Shown one piece after another: positions 11,364 to 26,100 of a stretch of DNA of 64,000 nucleotides. The stretch is from Adiantum capillus-veneris. Lineage: Eukaryota > Streptophyta > Polypodiopsida > Polypodiales > Pteridaceae. The translations under genes were made by a program, and so were the position numbers. The stretch lies in the NCBI GenBank assembly GCA_014529385.2, contig CM043942.1, forward strand, positions 61,665,184-61,729,183, written 5' to 3'. Position 1 is the first letter of the stretch; each line of letters begins with the position of its first letter. Under the pieces are notes generated by a model, which saw only the letters and a program-made list of their open reading frames with translations, was not told the DNA's origin and ran no database searches.

Positions 11364-12994
11364 TCAATCTTTCCTTGGTTTCTCAACCATTGGCTTGTTC
11401 TTGCGCCGCCACTTGAGGTAAATTTGCACTGAAAGCCCTCCAAATACCATCATCACGCCACTCCATTGCTGGGGTGACAAAGGGCTCCCACTCCACAAGG
11501 AGGAGACAAGAATGCTCATAAATTTTCGAGTTGTCGTTACGGTTGTTGTGGCTAGAGATCCAAACTTGCTAATGGTGAGAAATATGAAGTTTTGGCCCAC
11601 CGCCCCGCACAAGCAGAAAAGGAGTATCTCCCAAGCAGCAGCAGGATGTTCCTTGCAAAATTTGATTGCTTCGACTCCACCACCTCCACTCCATGCAAAC
11701 ATGTAGAAAAATGAAAAGATTGATCCCCACAGGTTCATTCCCAGCATGATGTGCCAAGCTGTTGTTTTTGGATACCTTCAGACAAGAAGGGCAAATAAGT
11801 CAAATTTTCAGTGGAATGGCAAACAAACAATCAGAAAGCTTGCACGCAGTGACTTGAACAAAGCAACTTCACATCGTACGACATGACATCATACACAATC
11901 AAAACTTGTCGCATCCTACATCACTAAGAACCTGAGAAGATCGAAGGGTCACATGTGATGCGGCCATTGGTTGAGAGCATTCTTGGGAAGGCCAGCTCTC
12001 ACACTGGAAAGCCAACTCTGTCAAGAGCTGAACTCCCCTTAGCTTTGTGTTTTCTCTAACAAGTGAGATAAAATATTCCCTCCACATATACACAGAAGGC
12101 CCTCCTATATTTCCCGCATTGACTTGTAGCATCCTTATCCCTCCCGTCACCCATTTCATTGTGTGTGTTTCATGTCAAACAATTACAACAGCAAGCATAG
12201 TGCTCCCTCTAGAAAGCCCATTGAAATTAATTTAACACAAGATGGGTAATCCCTAAGCTTACTTTGCAGAAATGGAATCTTGTGTGGCATTAGTAAAACC
12301 ATCCATAGCCAAATTGATGAAGCACAAGCTGTAGCCAAGTGGTGCATTTGGACTTGGAATTGACTTTGCTTTGCTCTGCAAGTAAACATTTGAAACATGT
12401 TGACAAAATTCGTGACTGAAGATGCCTTGCAACATCATATCTCCGTCGATTCAACTCAACGATACCTTGAATAAAGCAAATGTTGAAACTCCGCCAGCAA
12501 CAAGGAAAGTGCATATGTACTCCGGCAGTTTATATTTTACGCCATACACGAGAGTTCCCATCAGCATTACTGAAATCATCAAGAACAATCTGCTGAAATG
12601 GACCCCATAAACACGTGAAGGTAAACAGTGACATATAGAAAATGCCTCACTTCACCTGGAATCATTTTGGACGACTTGACAAGCACCTGCATCAAAGTAA
12701 AGACTCCGATTGGTTACTTGGAGAGCGGAATTATGTGTGATTCTCTACTTTCTAGCTCACAATCCCACCCACTTAAAGTAGAACACAAATTCTTTCCTTT
12801 TCACATTGACACCTTGAACATTCCACAATAGTAGAATTTCCAGAGAGAAGATAGTTGATGTACCTGGGCAGGATAACTTATGTACTTCAATGCTTGAATT
12901 CCGCAGGCTGGTCCAATTGAGTTTGTTAAACTTGGACTCCAATACATCCACAATGGGGCTTGATTGTTGCTTTTCTTAGTCAAGATCCCAATCA
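11364..12994 (-). CDS. UTR1/UTR3-type transporter, exons 3-7 cluster
   Basis: Five exons lie within 1.6 kb: 12994-12864 (131 bp), 12686-12656 (31 bp, a micro-exon), 12569-12466 (104 bp), 12375-12263 (113 bp) and 11775-11364 (412 bp with the TGA stop). Donors read GTACAT, GTGAAG, GTATCG and GTAAGC, and acceptors end GCAG, TTCAG, TTGCAG and GAAG. The small introns are 177, 86, 90 and 487 bp. This part encodes residues from just after W-S-Y-L to the end: most membrane helices and the conserved TTTRKF block. Exon 3 begins with TG, completing the codon opened by the last base of exon 2, which lies 20.6 kb away. Confidence 0.95.
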
Positions 12995-13162
12995 CTAAAG
13001 AAATTGCACGGTGAATTCCCCTTTTAAAAGCAGTTTTTGCACAAAAATAAAAACACTCATGATTTATCAATCTCCGTAAGAGTGGTTGTTTAGTGAGTAG
13101 GTAACACCACTATGCTGGAATACAAAGCATAACATGGTATCCGTCTTTACAGCAGCAAAAGC

Positions 13163-13200
<38 letters not shown>

Positions 13201-16200
13201 CGCGCGCGCGCACACAGGAGTGTGTTAACCGCCACAGCGGGGACTAGTCAAGCAACAAACTCATCCACACACGATGGCGAACAAAGTCCCCCCTCAAATG
13301 TGCATAAAGTGATATCAACCCTCCCATATTCTAGAAGAGCCCAAGTTTGGTCATGGCATGCATACAAGACGTAAAGGATAATCAGCAAGCAATGCTGTTG
13401 CAAAAGGACCTTGACCCCACCGCCCCTCCCACATCCCTAGCAAACCACCTTTAAAAAATGTGCCACCTCAGCGAGGGTTAGACTATTTGTTGGTCATTGA
13501 CTGCAAAGAGCCTACCTACCATCAAGAAGCTATTCAGATGGAAGATAGCGTGAAGTGGGAGCAAGCAATGCAATCGGAGTATAACTCAATCATGGCAAAT
13601 GAGACTTGGGAACTAATAGAGTTTCCAAAGGGCAAACAAGCATGTCCTTGCATGCCACTAGCGTGTTGCTGTTAATCTTTCAGAGTCCAAACCTCTACTC
13701 CGATCTTCGGAAAAAAAGCTTATTTGTAAGTATGATATTGATGGTGGTGTAAGTCTCTGTCCAAACATTGTTGGGGTAAGCTATTTAGCTTACACCGATG
13801 CATGACCAACCTCTAAAGCCAAGCATGCAACCATGCACCATTATGTGCATGCATGCATCCCACTTTATAGTCATGCTATTCTCTATAGCCACATGCTATT
13901 TGACCCTTTTCCCACATGTGATGAACACTCTCTAGCATTAAATGCCACCTTCCTCTCTGCTCCTATATAAGGCTATATTGCTTAGCTTATATTTTGCTCT
14001 TTATCCAAATCAATCACGCAATTCTATTTTCATTGAGTGCTCTCTCTCTAATTTGTTTTGCTCCTAATTATTATGAAGTCCTCACTACCATGAATGCAAC
14101 TAACCCTTTTCCGCTTTAACTAATCAATCCTTACAAGTGGTATCAGAGCTTGTAAGTAATTAGTATCTCCTAATTACGTTAATTAGATCCCTAAGCTAGA
14201 TTTACTGCTCTCTCTCTTCCTAATCACTAAATCAATTCATACTTCTTTTAAGATTAGATTAGTATAGCTCAATTCTAGTCATCTCCATCATTGGCTTTGG
14301 GCAAGTCTACATGGCCACTACCCTCGCTAATGATCACCAACAATTAAATTGAATTGAGTGCTAGTTGTGTGTTTTTCTCTTCGCTACACCTTGGTGTTGA
14401 TATTGCTCACACATGTGGTGACCAAGGCCATATTCAAATGGATTGCTTGGAGTATGATTTAACTATGTAGCATCACATTTAGATTCTATAAGGTAACTAT
14501 GTCAGAATTGAGACAATTGAGCAATCACACCAATCACAATCCTTTGTTGTTAACCTTGTGCAACTTAATGAATGTAAGTATGCATTGTTGATGGTTCCTT
14601 TTAGAGAATTGATAGATGTATATAGAAGATAGATCTCTCAAGTAGATAGGTAGCAATGTAACAAGGAACAGGTGGAACACAACCCAAACGATCCGAAACG
14701 GCATTCCGGACGAGTCCCGTTCCCAAAACCGAGTCGGGAACGGAACACTAATCTGGAATGGGGTGTAATCAGAATGGTGTTCCGAAATGGGGGGGGGCGG
14801 GACGGAATAGGTAAAAGCAAGCACTTGGGGACAAGAAAGTAGGCATTTGGGGGCAGATTTGAAGCTGTTTGGGGGACATATTTGGGGCTGTTTGGCAGGT
14901 TTGCGGTTGTTTAGGAGTTGATTTGGAACTAAGCTGAAAGGAGTAATTCAAGCCTTACTTTAGTTGACCATTCCACCCCCACCCGCCCCTCCCTCCCGAT
15001 TCCTATCCCGTTCTGGACCCTCCCATTCCCGTTCCGGGCAACTTTGATGGGCAGATCGATGGAGAGAGAGAGAGAGACCCATATGGTATTTTCTTTAGAT
15101 TGCATGAATAGATTGTACACAAATGCAATACCTCAATGGAAGACTCGACTCGACTTGACTCTAGGATGATTACTGCCATGGAAACTCTTCAAAATAAAGC
15201 ACTTTTGGGGCTGATTTGAAGCACCAATGGGCTCCAACTTCCGCTTCATATGGGCTGCGGATGGCCACCAAGAGGAGATCTACGACTAACTTGCACATCC
15301 AATGTGAGAGGAAACAAGGGCTGAATGCTGGCTGCAAAAAGGTAGATCCATAAGATGAGGCATCAAAGGAGGGATGGCGATGGCTGCCAGGAAGGGGGGT
15401 CATTGAGGCTGAAAATCACTGCAGCTATGGGGGTGACTAGATCTGCAAATACGTTGGAGAAAGGTGTAGCGATCCGTTACAAAAAGAAAAAGCCACATTG
15501 AGGATTTTGCGGGGTGCCCAAGAAATAAATGTGCAAGTAAGAGGAGGAAGGGTGCTTTTTATCGGGGGAAAGTGACCTAGAGATCTGCAAGTTAGGTGGA
15601 TGCCCTATGAGTGCTCATGTGCACTAAAGTTTCTCACACTATTATAGTCATATCTCTCTCCAGAGATGCATTGGACATGGGAATTGGACACACGTTCTTC
15701 TTACCCTAAGCTACATGCTTGTGTTACTGGACACCCACCGAGCTGTAACAATACCCATCAAAACACGTGTACAAATCCCTTATGCAAGAGGGTTCCAAAA
15801 CTAAAAACCCTTAACTAAAGGACTTGTTCAGGAGAGCTATACGCACGTGACAAACTATCTTCCCTCATGTTGCAGCTTCGCACACTCGCTTCACCGATAT
15901 GCATCTTCATTGAAAGCACTCAAAGAATTGTGGAAGGATAGCACTCTAGCGCAAAGGTTGCTCATCTTTATGATCTTCCATCACACGTGACACTTCGAGC
16001 TTGACTTCTGGCATTGAGAGCAGGTTTATGGAGCAAGTTGCCTCGGATTGTTTTTGGAGGAGGCGAGACCAATCTCCTACCTATTGATCTACATAGTACA
16101 AACCTTGGCTATTGATCACAAGCAGTCCAATGGCATGGTGTACATGTGGTGGAGGTCTACCTGAACAATTAACACGAGTTCTTACGACTTGACGATACTG

Positions 16201-18998
16201 TGGTGTGTATGTCCGTCCGACCACCTTAGTGTGGGAGGACGTCATGTTCTTGGCATGAGCCCATCTTGGCATGTACTCTCTCCTATGCTCAATATACGGA
16301 GCTACCCCACGCTATGCAAGGTATGCTCAGTTTGGCTCATTCTCTCTCTTGTGACAGGCACGTCAAAATGGTGGAGATGGCGGGCATTAGGAGGGTTCTT
16401 TGGGGGTTTCATTTTGAGTTTCTTGGCGCACTGCAGTGGAGCAAGTAGCTATGGCGAGCTTCTTGGTTGACCCGGGGTAATGACTTTTGTTTGCATCCTC
16501 ACTACTCCCTTTCTTGCTGATCTACTCTCGCCATCACTATCAACAGTAGCCTCTCTTGCACTACCTATGCTCTCCCCCCCTTCAGAGTTCAACATTCCTC
16601 AATGACCTTCACCCGAACTAGCTGCCTATCGGGTGCCCACAGTCACGCCGTCGCCCCTCCATTGGCTGCTTTCTGCCTATCCATATTGATGCACCGGCAC
16701 TCCTTGTGTGCATCAAACCTTTGTCAGCTTCATGTGATACCCCATCTGCCCTTTCTTTCACTTGGGAGTCGGAATCGTTGCCCTGTGTTTTCTTCTCAAT
16801 CCCTGGTTGTGCACGCATTGAGGCCAGTGTCCCTCATCATTGGAGGCCGCTATCAAATGCACCTTCCCAACTGCTCCAAGCACTGTCAATTGCCGAGCGT
16901 GCACCTTCCTTTGGACCTTCAGCCACGTCAGCATGTTCAATTGGCGCTGATCTGCCCAGTGTTAACTTCTCTCAGCATGATACCTCCAAATCCTTTCAGC
17001 AGCTCAAGATGCTCTCAATATTTTTTCTGCCCAAGTCCCAGCTCATAGAATCAAGACGTGTCGTAGGATGCTGCATGCTGATACCCTGTTCTCTGCTGGA
17101 CATCCACATCGCGTATTCAATGTAGGCAAGCTTGTTGCCGAGGGTGGGGGCAATCAGGTCAACAAGAAGAGAAACCCGCCTGTCAAAAGAGTTGCTTTAT
17201 TAACGAGGAGTTCACCATTTACTGCCGTCAGATCAACAGAGTCCCACCCAATCCACAGGATGAAGGGTGCGTCCAATCAAGATGTTCATGCAGCCTTCGC
17301 CAATCCCATCGTCAGGTGAAAGTTAAGCCGGGCTCAAAAATCCTTCAAGCAATGGTATACTGAAAAGGAGTTGCTGTAGCAACACTACGGAGGAACCTTT
17401 TCTTACCCTGCTCCAGCTTTCTTTGCACCAATCACTGGTTATTGTAGTCACCTTTTTAGTACATAGTTCATTTTTTAAAGCTCACCTATGACACCGAACC
17501 CCTTAGAGAAATGTATGTCACCATAAACATTGCATCCCTTGCCGTTATAATGCAGCCCCTCGTTGCTCCTCGCTTAGCTATTTGCATTGGGATAGCGACC
17601 TAATGCATTGCCTATGTCCAGATGTTTCTTTTGTCGAGTCCCCAAGTCGAGTCACCTAGTCCCTAAGTTGTTGTAAGATCACTCCCCCCACATGAAGCGT
17701 TGAAGTTGACGTAATCCCTTCAATTGTTGGAGTCCCTTCTCAGTCCAAATTTGTAAAAAAGATGTCCCATATTTTCTCTCCCTAAGGGGGGAGTGTGGGA
17801 GGATGTTGTGTTCTTGGCATGCGCCCATATTGGCACGTACTCTCTCCTATGCTCAATATAAGGAGCTGAACGACGCTATGCAAGGCATGCTCACTTTGGC
17901 TCATTCTCTCTCTTGTGACGGGCACGTCACAATACTAACAGCAATTTTAGGATCCCATAGCTACAAACTTTCCATTGGTGGAGTGGATAATCTATCTCGG
18001 TGCCTTGCTAGTTTCCCTTCAACTGAGGCTTCGCATTCACTCCAATAAGAATGTCTCTCAGCCCAACAAATCCATGGATCTTCTGTTCTATCGTCCATCA
18101 ATTTGAGGGTGTATCATTCAATCAAAGAATTGCTACATTGCTATATTTTTGAAGGAAAAAGTGACATCCATTTCTATGCAAGATTTGACTTGCTAAAGAG
18201 AGGGTTGTCATGGGAACATGCAAGGGTGTGGGATCCAACCGGAAGTGGTGTGTGGTAAGTCCTTGACAGTAGGGTATTTTCATGTTTCTCCTCTCTCTTG
18301 ATTTATATAGAAGTTGACGACTATATCTGCCCATCAGGTTTTGCTATCCCTCGGATTGGTAAAGTATGCAATGCTACAATAGTGACAGGAACCCATTGTC
18401 TTTTGATGCCATTGTGTAGTAGTGTGTCTTTGGCTAAAGGAGGAGAACGAGAAGAGAAACCTCCATCCCTCCCAAATTTTGGATTTTTCATGGCTAAAGA
18501 ATAATTACTCAGCTTGAGGCATTGTTATATGCAGCAGGGAGAACAGAAGCAAAACCAGAAACATTAAAAACTTCTACATTCAGGGAGTTTCCAACATTAT
18601 ATGGAATAAGACAAATGGAAATAACGATAAAAGTGAGACGGATAAACTCAAAAAAAAAAGTTGAGTTTCGGATGATTGTGGCTTCAAGGGCCATGTGTGA
18701 TATGCTAGCTTCAAAGTATTGTGTTTTAATTGTTGGGAGTTCAAGGAGGATAAAGCAATCATTAAGTAGAGGAGTTGTGGGTTCTCACATTTAGAAGCTA
18801 TTCCAATGGATCCCATTGTGGTCTCTAGATTTGCTCCTAGTATGCACTCCTCACTTACGTATCAATGTCCTAAAGCAACAGTCTCACTTCAAAACGTAGG
18901 TTTTTGTCATAAATTTGTTGTTTCTCCTCTATCTAGATGTGATGTGATATTTGGCATGAAGTGGTCTCGTGAGTTTGATCCACAAGTTAATTGGAAAG

Positions 18999-19057
<59 letters not shown>

Positions 19058-20068
19058 AGGTGCCTTTCCCATGGTTATTGGTTGTGAGCACGGTATTCGT
19101 TCCTTGCCATTGATCTCTCACACTCATATCATCATCATAAAACACACAGTCTAACTGTATCTCTCAATACACAGTCACGCAGTTCAAAAAAGAATCAATC
19201 ATTGGAACCGCTCAATGTCTTTCATTCTCTAAAGCATGAGAAGCATTTTGTGTATGGTAGAGATTTTAGTGTCAATTTTGGTCATCAAACCTTCAATTGG
19301 CTCCAACCCACCATGCCTAGTGTATTTTGGAGCAAATGTCAAGCTAGATGGTTCCAGTCTTGTGAGCAATTTGATGGTTTGATTGATTATGTTCCTAGTA
19401 AAGCTAACCCAATTGCAAACACGATCAGTCATGAAGGAGAAATCTTGGCTTTCGAGCCAAGGTCCACAATACCCATTGAGGAAGTATCTTACGTTTGCAT
19501 AAATAGTCAGTATGCATTTTTCTAGTCTCTCATCTGTGACGGTCTCTTGTATTTTCGTCACCGTCTTTGTGCGTTACTTTCTCATAGGAAAGCCATATTG
19601 CACGATGCACATGACTCACTCATGGATGAGCACAGAAGCATGAAGTCAGTCTTTTAGGAAGCATAGTCCTTTCCAATCATCCAAAAAAGTAAAAGATGTG
19701 TCTATGATATTGTGGTTGAAGTTGTTTCAAGAAGATCCCCCAAAGGAGATTCTTAAAGAGAATGAACCCGAGATCGTGGACAAAGTTGAAGACATGAAGC
19801 CATAGCAAATTATTCTACATCGCTTTCGGCGTTGCCCAAAGAAGCAATCATTGTAGTCCTTTTGAAGTGCCATGCAGCTCAGTACCAATACCTCACCTTG
19901 AAAAGGGGGAGATGTCACGTGCACATCTAACCCTATGCTCATCCAAACAAGCGAACTCCTATTTCTAGGGTTTAGGACAGCCTAGGAAGTGTTATGGCAC
20001 CCTTGTGAGCCTGTACACAAGACATGCATGTCCAAGCACTTAAGTTTAGTTGCATACCCTTTGATTGC

Positions 20069-20139
<71 letters not shown>

Positions 20140-23100
20140 AAGAGGGCAAGGGAACATGAGATGGAGGAGAGGGAAGGAGCATACCTGGCTCTCCTTCCTC
20201 TCCTTAAAGTGTGTGTATGTGTGGGGGGGGGGGGGAGAGGGGAGGGGAGAAGAGAGAGACAGAGAGAGAGAGAGAGAGGTGCTGTAATTCCTATTTCGCT
20301 AGAGTGTCAAAACTCAAATCTGAGATTTGAGTTTTTGGTGCTCTCAGTTTGTTTTTTTACCTTGTCGGCATTGCTATGATCGTCCCTATGCAACAAATAA
20401 TATAGCACCACTTATAGTGACGTTTATAGTGACGATCATAGCGACGCCGTGAATTTTCACATTTGAGCGTCGCACTGCTAGCGTCACTAATATGAAGAAC
20501 CTCTTGTAGTGCATCTAAAATTCTCCTCAACAACCAAAAAAGTAAGATTTTAATCACTTCCACGCGAAGTATCCATTCGGCTTCGAGTGATGATCATTTT
20601 GAAGTCATGGGTTCTTGTGGTCTGGGTTCTTAAGTTCTCGAGGAACTTGGGTTCTTGGCACGTCTTGGGTTCTTGGGGTTCTTGAGGTCATTGATTCGTG
20701 AGAATCTAGGGTTCTTGAGTTCTTGGGGTCCTTAATTTGTGAGAATCTAGGGTTCTTGAGGTTCTCGAGTTCTTGGGGTCCTTGATTCGTGAGAATCTAG
20801 GGTTCTTGAGGTTCTTGAGTTCTTGGAGGTCTTGGGTTCTTGGGGTTTTCTTTCGCTTGCAAATCGCGTTGGAGAAGGATCTTCTCTTCACCCGAGTTCT
20901 ACCCTTTTCTGCAGGCGCAACCCTTGGCGGCCTTGCGCTCACACCAAGCTTGCTTTTTCCCACCTCACGTCGATTGGCCGGCCGCTAAGTGCACGGTCCG
21001 CTCTCAATGAGTGAAAAGAGACACAAGGGGAGGCTGGACAAGCCCTTCTTTCTGGGATTCATCATTCCTGTCACTCTTCAACAAAACACGATTAGGAATC
21101 ACCACGCCCAAGTAAACTTGGGTTTGTGCGATCGCAACAAGCAAAAAAAATTCTTGTGGTTCTTTCCTTGAGTAATGCAGAACACTTCCAAAGCTCTGAT
21201 ACCAATGTTAGGTGCAACGGAATGAATGTTGTATTCTCTCAAGATTGGTGATCTTTATTGCTCAAGGTTCCTTTTAGTTCTTTGGGGAAAAAGGGAGCTT
21301 TCCGTCTTGTAGAGTGCTGTGGTCACGAACAAAGTGAGTGGATATTGTGCGTGCAAGTGAATGAGACTGAGAGAAGGAGAGAGGAGATACGACACCCGAG
21401 AGGTTGTAAAACCCTCCTCCGAAGGCCCCACTCTCGTCAGCGAGAGTGGTCTACTTTGATTGCACAAAGGTGTACAATGCGAATGCAATGGACTAATGCA
21501 AGTTGGACAATGCCGATGACGACGACGGTGATGACGACGACGACTTGATGGCTGAAATCTGGGATCTTCTAATCGCAGAATTCGGGACTGTTTCGGTGGC
21601 TGAAAATGACTGTTTTGGCTGTGTTTTTATGGCTGAAAATGGGGGAACATCTACAACCGTCTAGGGGCTGATTTGCTACTGCGTCATAGGCTGAAAACTA
21701 CGAGAATCCAACTACTGAATTCTGCTTTTCTCCTACTGTTGAGCTGGCGTTTTTGACAGGGCTAAAAAAACGCTGAATCTGCAATGATACTGGCGTTTTT
21801 GTCAAGGGCTGAAAAACGCTGGCTGGGATGTATCTGCTGAGGTTGTAACGTCAGGCAAGAGGACTTGTCGGCGATGGCTTGCTGGGAGGAAACGCCAAAG
21901 GGAAGGAGTGGATGGCGAGGGTCTATTGCTGAGGGGGGGGGGTATTGCTGAAAGTTGCCTGTTGAGCGGGAAGCTCATGCTGCCTCTTCTACCAGAAAGT
22001 GCTAACTTGGGTTTGCTTATATATTAACTTAGCAAAATTGCCCTACCTACTTTTGTTGGAAAGTCACTTAAAAATAATAAGTGAAAATAACCAATAAATA
22101 GGAAAATAGGCTAAATGCACTGGAAAATTCCCCTAACTAATGCTAATGGATTCTGATGGGAATTCCGATGATCATGCTGTGTGCAACCGAAGGATTGCAT
22201 CTATGCTAAGTGACTTGGCATGCACGGTCTACGAATAGACTCACAAAAGTGCCAGATCACTGCTAATCTAAACTGACTAAACCCTGCTGTCGTGTAGCTT
22301 GTCCCCGGACACATAGGGTTGGGATGTGTCACGTGACACCCCATGTAAGCGTTTACTCAGACGGCTTACATGAAATATCGAAGAAATACAAGAGTGCGCA
22401 GAGTTCATGAAGTTGTGAGCTAGACTCCTAATTCGCGTGAGTATCTTGAAAAGCTCATAGTTACTAAGGGATAGAATAGGGAGTTTCCTCATGTCAAACA
22501 GCTGAACATTTTGGAACATACAGAACTACATGTTCACCCCTAATGAAGGTTACATGCAAACATGGTTTGTCAACACACTTTCTAAGTCCTTGACTTATGA
22601 AACTATTGAATCGGTATCCAACCCCACCACAACAGGTGTTCAAAATTGAAAACATAAGCAAATTCTAGAATAGGGAGAGAATTACCCATTCATAATGCTT
22701 TGTGCTAATGTATGCTCTTAGCAGACCCTTTAGCACTAGAAAAATACTTGTAAGCTGTCCATTTAATGCGGGATGAATAGCAACAGTAAGAGTGAGGTAC
22801 TTGACCCCAACCACTTACAGACATTCTTCCATGACTGACGATAACTTTGACTCAACCAGTGAGTATCCAACCATATACTTGATATGGAGTGGAGACAACC
22901 AACTAGGTTGAAAGCGGGTTGGAGTGGAGTAAGCTCATAGAGTAGACCATCCAACCACAGACACCCATCCTAAGCCGTGACTTTGTACGATAGGGTGTAA
23001 ACTCATAAATCTGCTTGAAAAGTTGCACTTGAAGTGCAAAAAGTTGCAGAAACAAGAAAGTCCATCAATTGGCATGCCGCTCCGAACAAATTTGTGTTAA

Positions 23101-26100
23101 ACACTAGGGCCCATAACACCTAGTGTGCATGCATTTAACACAAACAAATCCAAACTGCAATTCCATGACGAGACTTTCCACGGCACGTACGTGAAAGCCT
23201 TGCAACAAGAGTTGAATTATAACAGAATGTGAAAGCTCTGTCACACCTAGGTACCAACCATGAGACATTCTCATGAACGTAGCATACTTGGCTATATGTA
23301 GAAATGACCCTCCGTTAAGGTGGTTTCACAGCACTTGTAATCTTAACAAGTCTGTACTTAGTATCCGACAATTTCTGGCCACTGATACGGTGTGCTCCAA
23401 ATGGTCTAAGAAACGGATGCGACCAACACGTAGGGACTTCATTGCGACACATCATTAGGAATTAGGAGCCAATGTCAGGCCCAAAGACTCATATTCGCCA
23501 CATGTGGAATATGTCTCAAGTAAGAATGGCAAAGAAAGCGACATCCATCAAGCACAAATTGTACTTGTGTGTGGAGGTAACTGTAAACACTCTGCAACGT
23601 GAGTGAGAGGGACCCTCATTATCATTGCTCCACACTGGCTAAACCGAACTCAGTGAGTTCCTAGACCATGTGTCACATGTGACAACATGTGGCAAACAGA
23701 ACCGTACCATGTAGGTCTGTAATTGTTTCAACAAGATTCAAACCCATCACGACAGATATTGGCACAGAAAGATAGAAAGATAAAAGGTAAAGCGATAAGA
23801 CAGTTCTTGGTTAAATTCAAGACCTACTCCGCATTGGATGCGAAGTGAATGGAGGAGGAGGACGTGGCAGATACTCCTCGCCCTCCATTGCGTACGTGGC
23901 AGGCGCTGTACGAACACCTCCGCTGATCGCGCCGGATGTACGGACTGCTGACGTGGCATTGAGAAGAAGAATTTTCCCCACCATGAGGTTTTTCTAACCC
24001 TTCCCCATCTACGACAACGATTGCACTAACTCCAATGGAGGAGTTGAAGCTGTTGTTTATGGAACAAACTTTACAACTCAAAGCAAGACATGCCGCAAGA
24101 ATGGTAGCCATAGCGCGTGAGTACGAACAAGCACGCTTGGAAGCCAAAGAACGACAAGCCAAATTTGATCGTGAATTCAAAGAAATGGAACGCAGACACG
24201 CAGAAGCCGAAGCAAAAAGACAAGCAGCGAACAAAGCAAGACAAGCAGAATTTAATCGCGAGATCAAAGCAAGAAGGGAAGAGCGCTTGCGGCTCTTTTC
24301 TCCAGCTCAGGCACAAATGCACCAGAATCGGAAAAAGGAGACTCTCTCAGTCTCTTCTTCTCCAAAGCATGATACACAGGATTTGCATGATTGTGTGAAG
24401 CATGATGATGATTTGATTGACCATGATAAGCATGATGATTTGAATGACAAGCATAATGATTTGGATGACAAAGATAAGCATGATGATTTGAATGATATTG
24501 CTAAGCATGATGATTTGGATGACAATGACAAGCATGATGATTTGCATGATCAAGATGTGATTTCTCACAAGCATGATGAATTGCATGAACAAGATGTGAT
24601 TGTTCACAAGGATGATGTATTAGTGGATGCTTTTTCTAGCGAAGCTAACCTCGTTGTAGATTCGATCAATCACGAGGAACCGATCTTGGCTTTCAAGTCA
24701 AGGTCCAAAGAACCCCCACAGGACGATTCGATCATTCGGGAAGAAGCGATCTTGGCTTTGGAGCCTAGGTCCAATGAACCCCTTCAAGAAGAACCGATCT
24801 TGGCTCTCGAGCCTTGGTCCAAAGAACCATTACAGGAAGTATTATGTGTTCGCATGATTGATACGCACGCATTGTTCGAGTGTTTCATTCGTGACGGTTT
24901 CTTGTATTTTAGTCAACATCGTTATGTGATCCCTTTTCCTAGGCATGACATATTGTATGTTGAGCACGTTTCTCTCATGGATGAGCACGAATGTATGCGG
25001 TTTTTTCATGAAAAGCTGAAAAGTTTGTATGTAAGGAAGTCGCATTCCATGTCTCTTCCTTGGCATGACACAGTTTCCGAACGAGCACATGATTGTATGA
25101 GCACCAAGCATGGGCATTTCCAATGTGATTAGCCACAGTTGATTGATTTCGATCGAACAGAAAAGATTCGACCGCATTGTTTGCATGTGTTTGATGAACG
25201 GGTTGTCACTCCGTCTCTATGTTCATCTACATTGCATACACAGTCTTTAGAGAAGACTATATTTTTTTCCTTCACTTTACATGGAATGGGTATGTTCATG
25301 GTTTTGTGTTGGAGATGGTTTCAGGAATTTTCAGCCATGGAGATTCTTGAAGACGAAAGAAGCAAGACTCTAGACGAAGTTGAAGCAAGAAAGGAGATTC
25401 AGAAGACTTTGTGTCGCTTTCGGCGCGGCCCAAAGAAGCAAACGTTGCAGACCTTTATGAAGTTCAAGTACCGCACGACCCACACATCAGAGTGGGCCGG
25501 CGAAGAGTCCCTTCCAAGATTCCGGATGTTGTTGGCGATCTCCCTCGACGCCATACAGTTCGGTACCAGTACCTCACTTTGAAAAGGAGGGGATGTCACG
25601 TGACACATCTCAACCCTATGTGTCCGTGGACAAGCTACACCACAGCAGGGTTCAATCAGTTTAGATTAGCAGTGATCTGGCACTTTTGTGAGTCTATTCG
25701 TAGACCGTGCATGCCAAGTCACTTTAGCATAGATGCATATCCTCCGGTTGCACACAGCATGATCATCGGAATTCCCATCAGATTCCATTAGCATTAGTTA
25801 GGGGAATTTTCCAGTGCATTTAGCCTATTTTCCTATTTATTGGTTATTTTCACTTATTATTTTTAAGTGACTTTCCAACAAAAGTAGGTAGGGCAATTTT
25901 GCTAAGTTAATATATAAGCAAACCCAAGTTAGCACTTTCTGGCAGAAGAGGCAGCAGGAGCTTCCCGCTCAACAGGCAACTTCTCAGCAGCACCCCCCCT
26001 CAGCAGTAGACCCTCGCCATCCACTCCTTCCCTTTGGCGTTTCCTCTCAACAAGCCATCGCCGACAAGTCCTCTTGCCTGACGTTCCAACCTCAGCAGAT

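Noticed and set aside
10930-11443. Minus-strand frames downstream of the transporter stop
   Set aside because: They lie in the expected 3' untranslated region and have no recognisable motif.
16602-17125. Overlapping frames inside the short LTR element
   Set aside because: Two registers are open at once over the same pyrimidine-rich sequence, and neither shows a known domain. The openness is likely compositional.
20590-20870. Regularly spaced repeats that could suggest a CRISPR array
   Set aside because: Units vary in length (41-50 bp), have no unique spacers, and lie in an LTR-element interior of a plant genome. They are a minisatellite.
24071-24607. Minus-strand Ser/Leu- and Ile-rich frames opposite the 365-codon ORF
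   Set aside because: They are antisense shadows of the coiled coil and His-Asp repeats.
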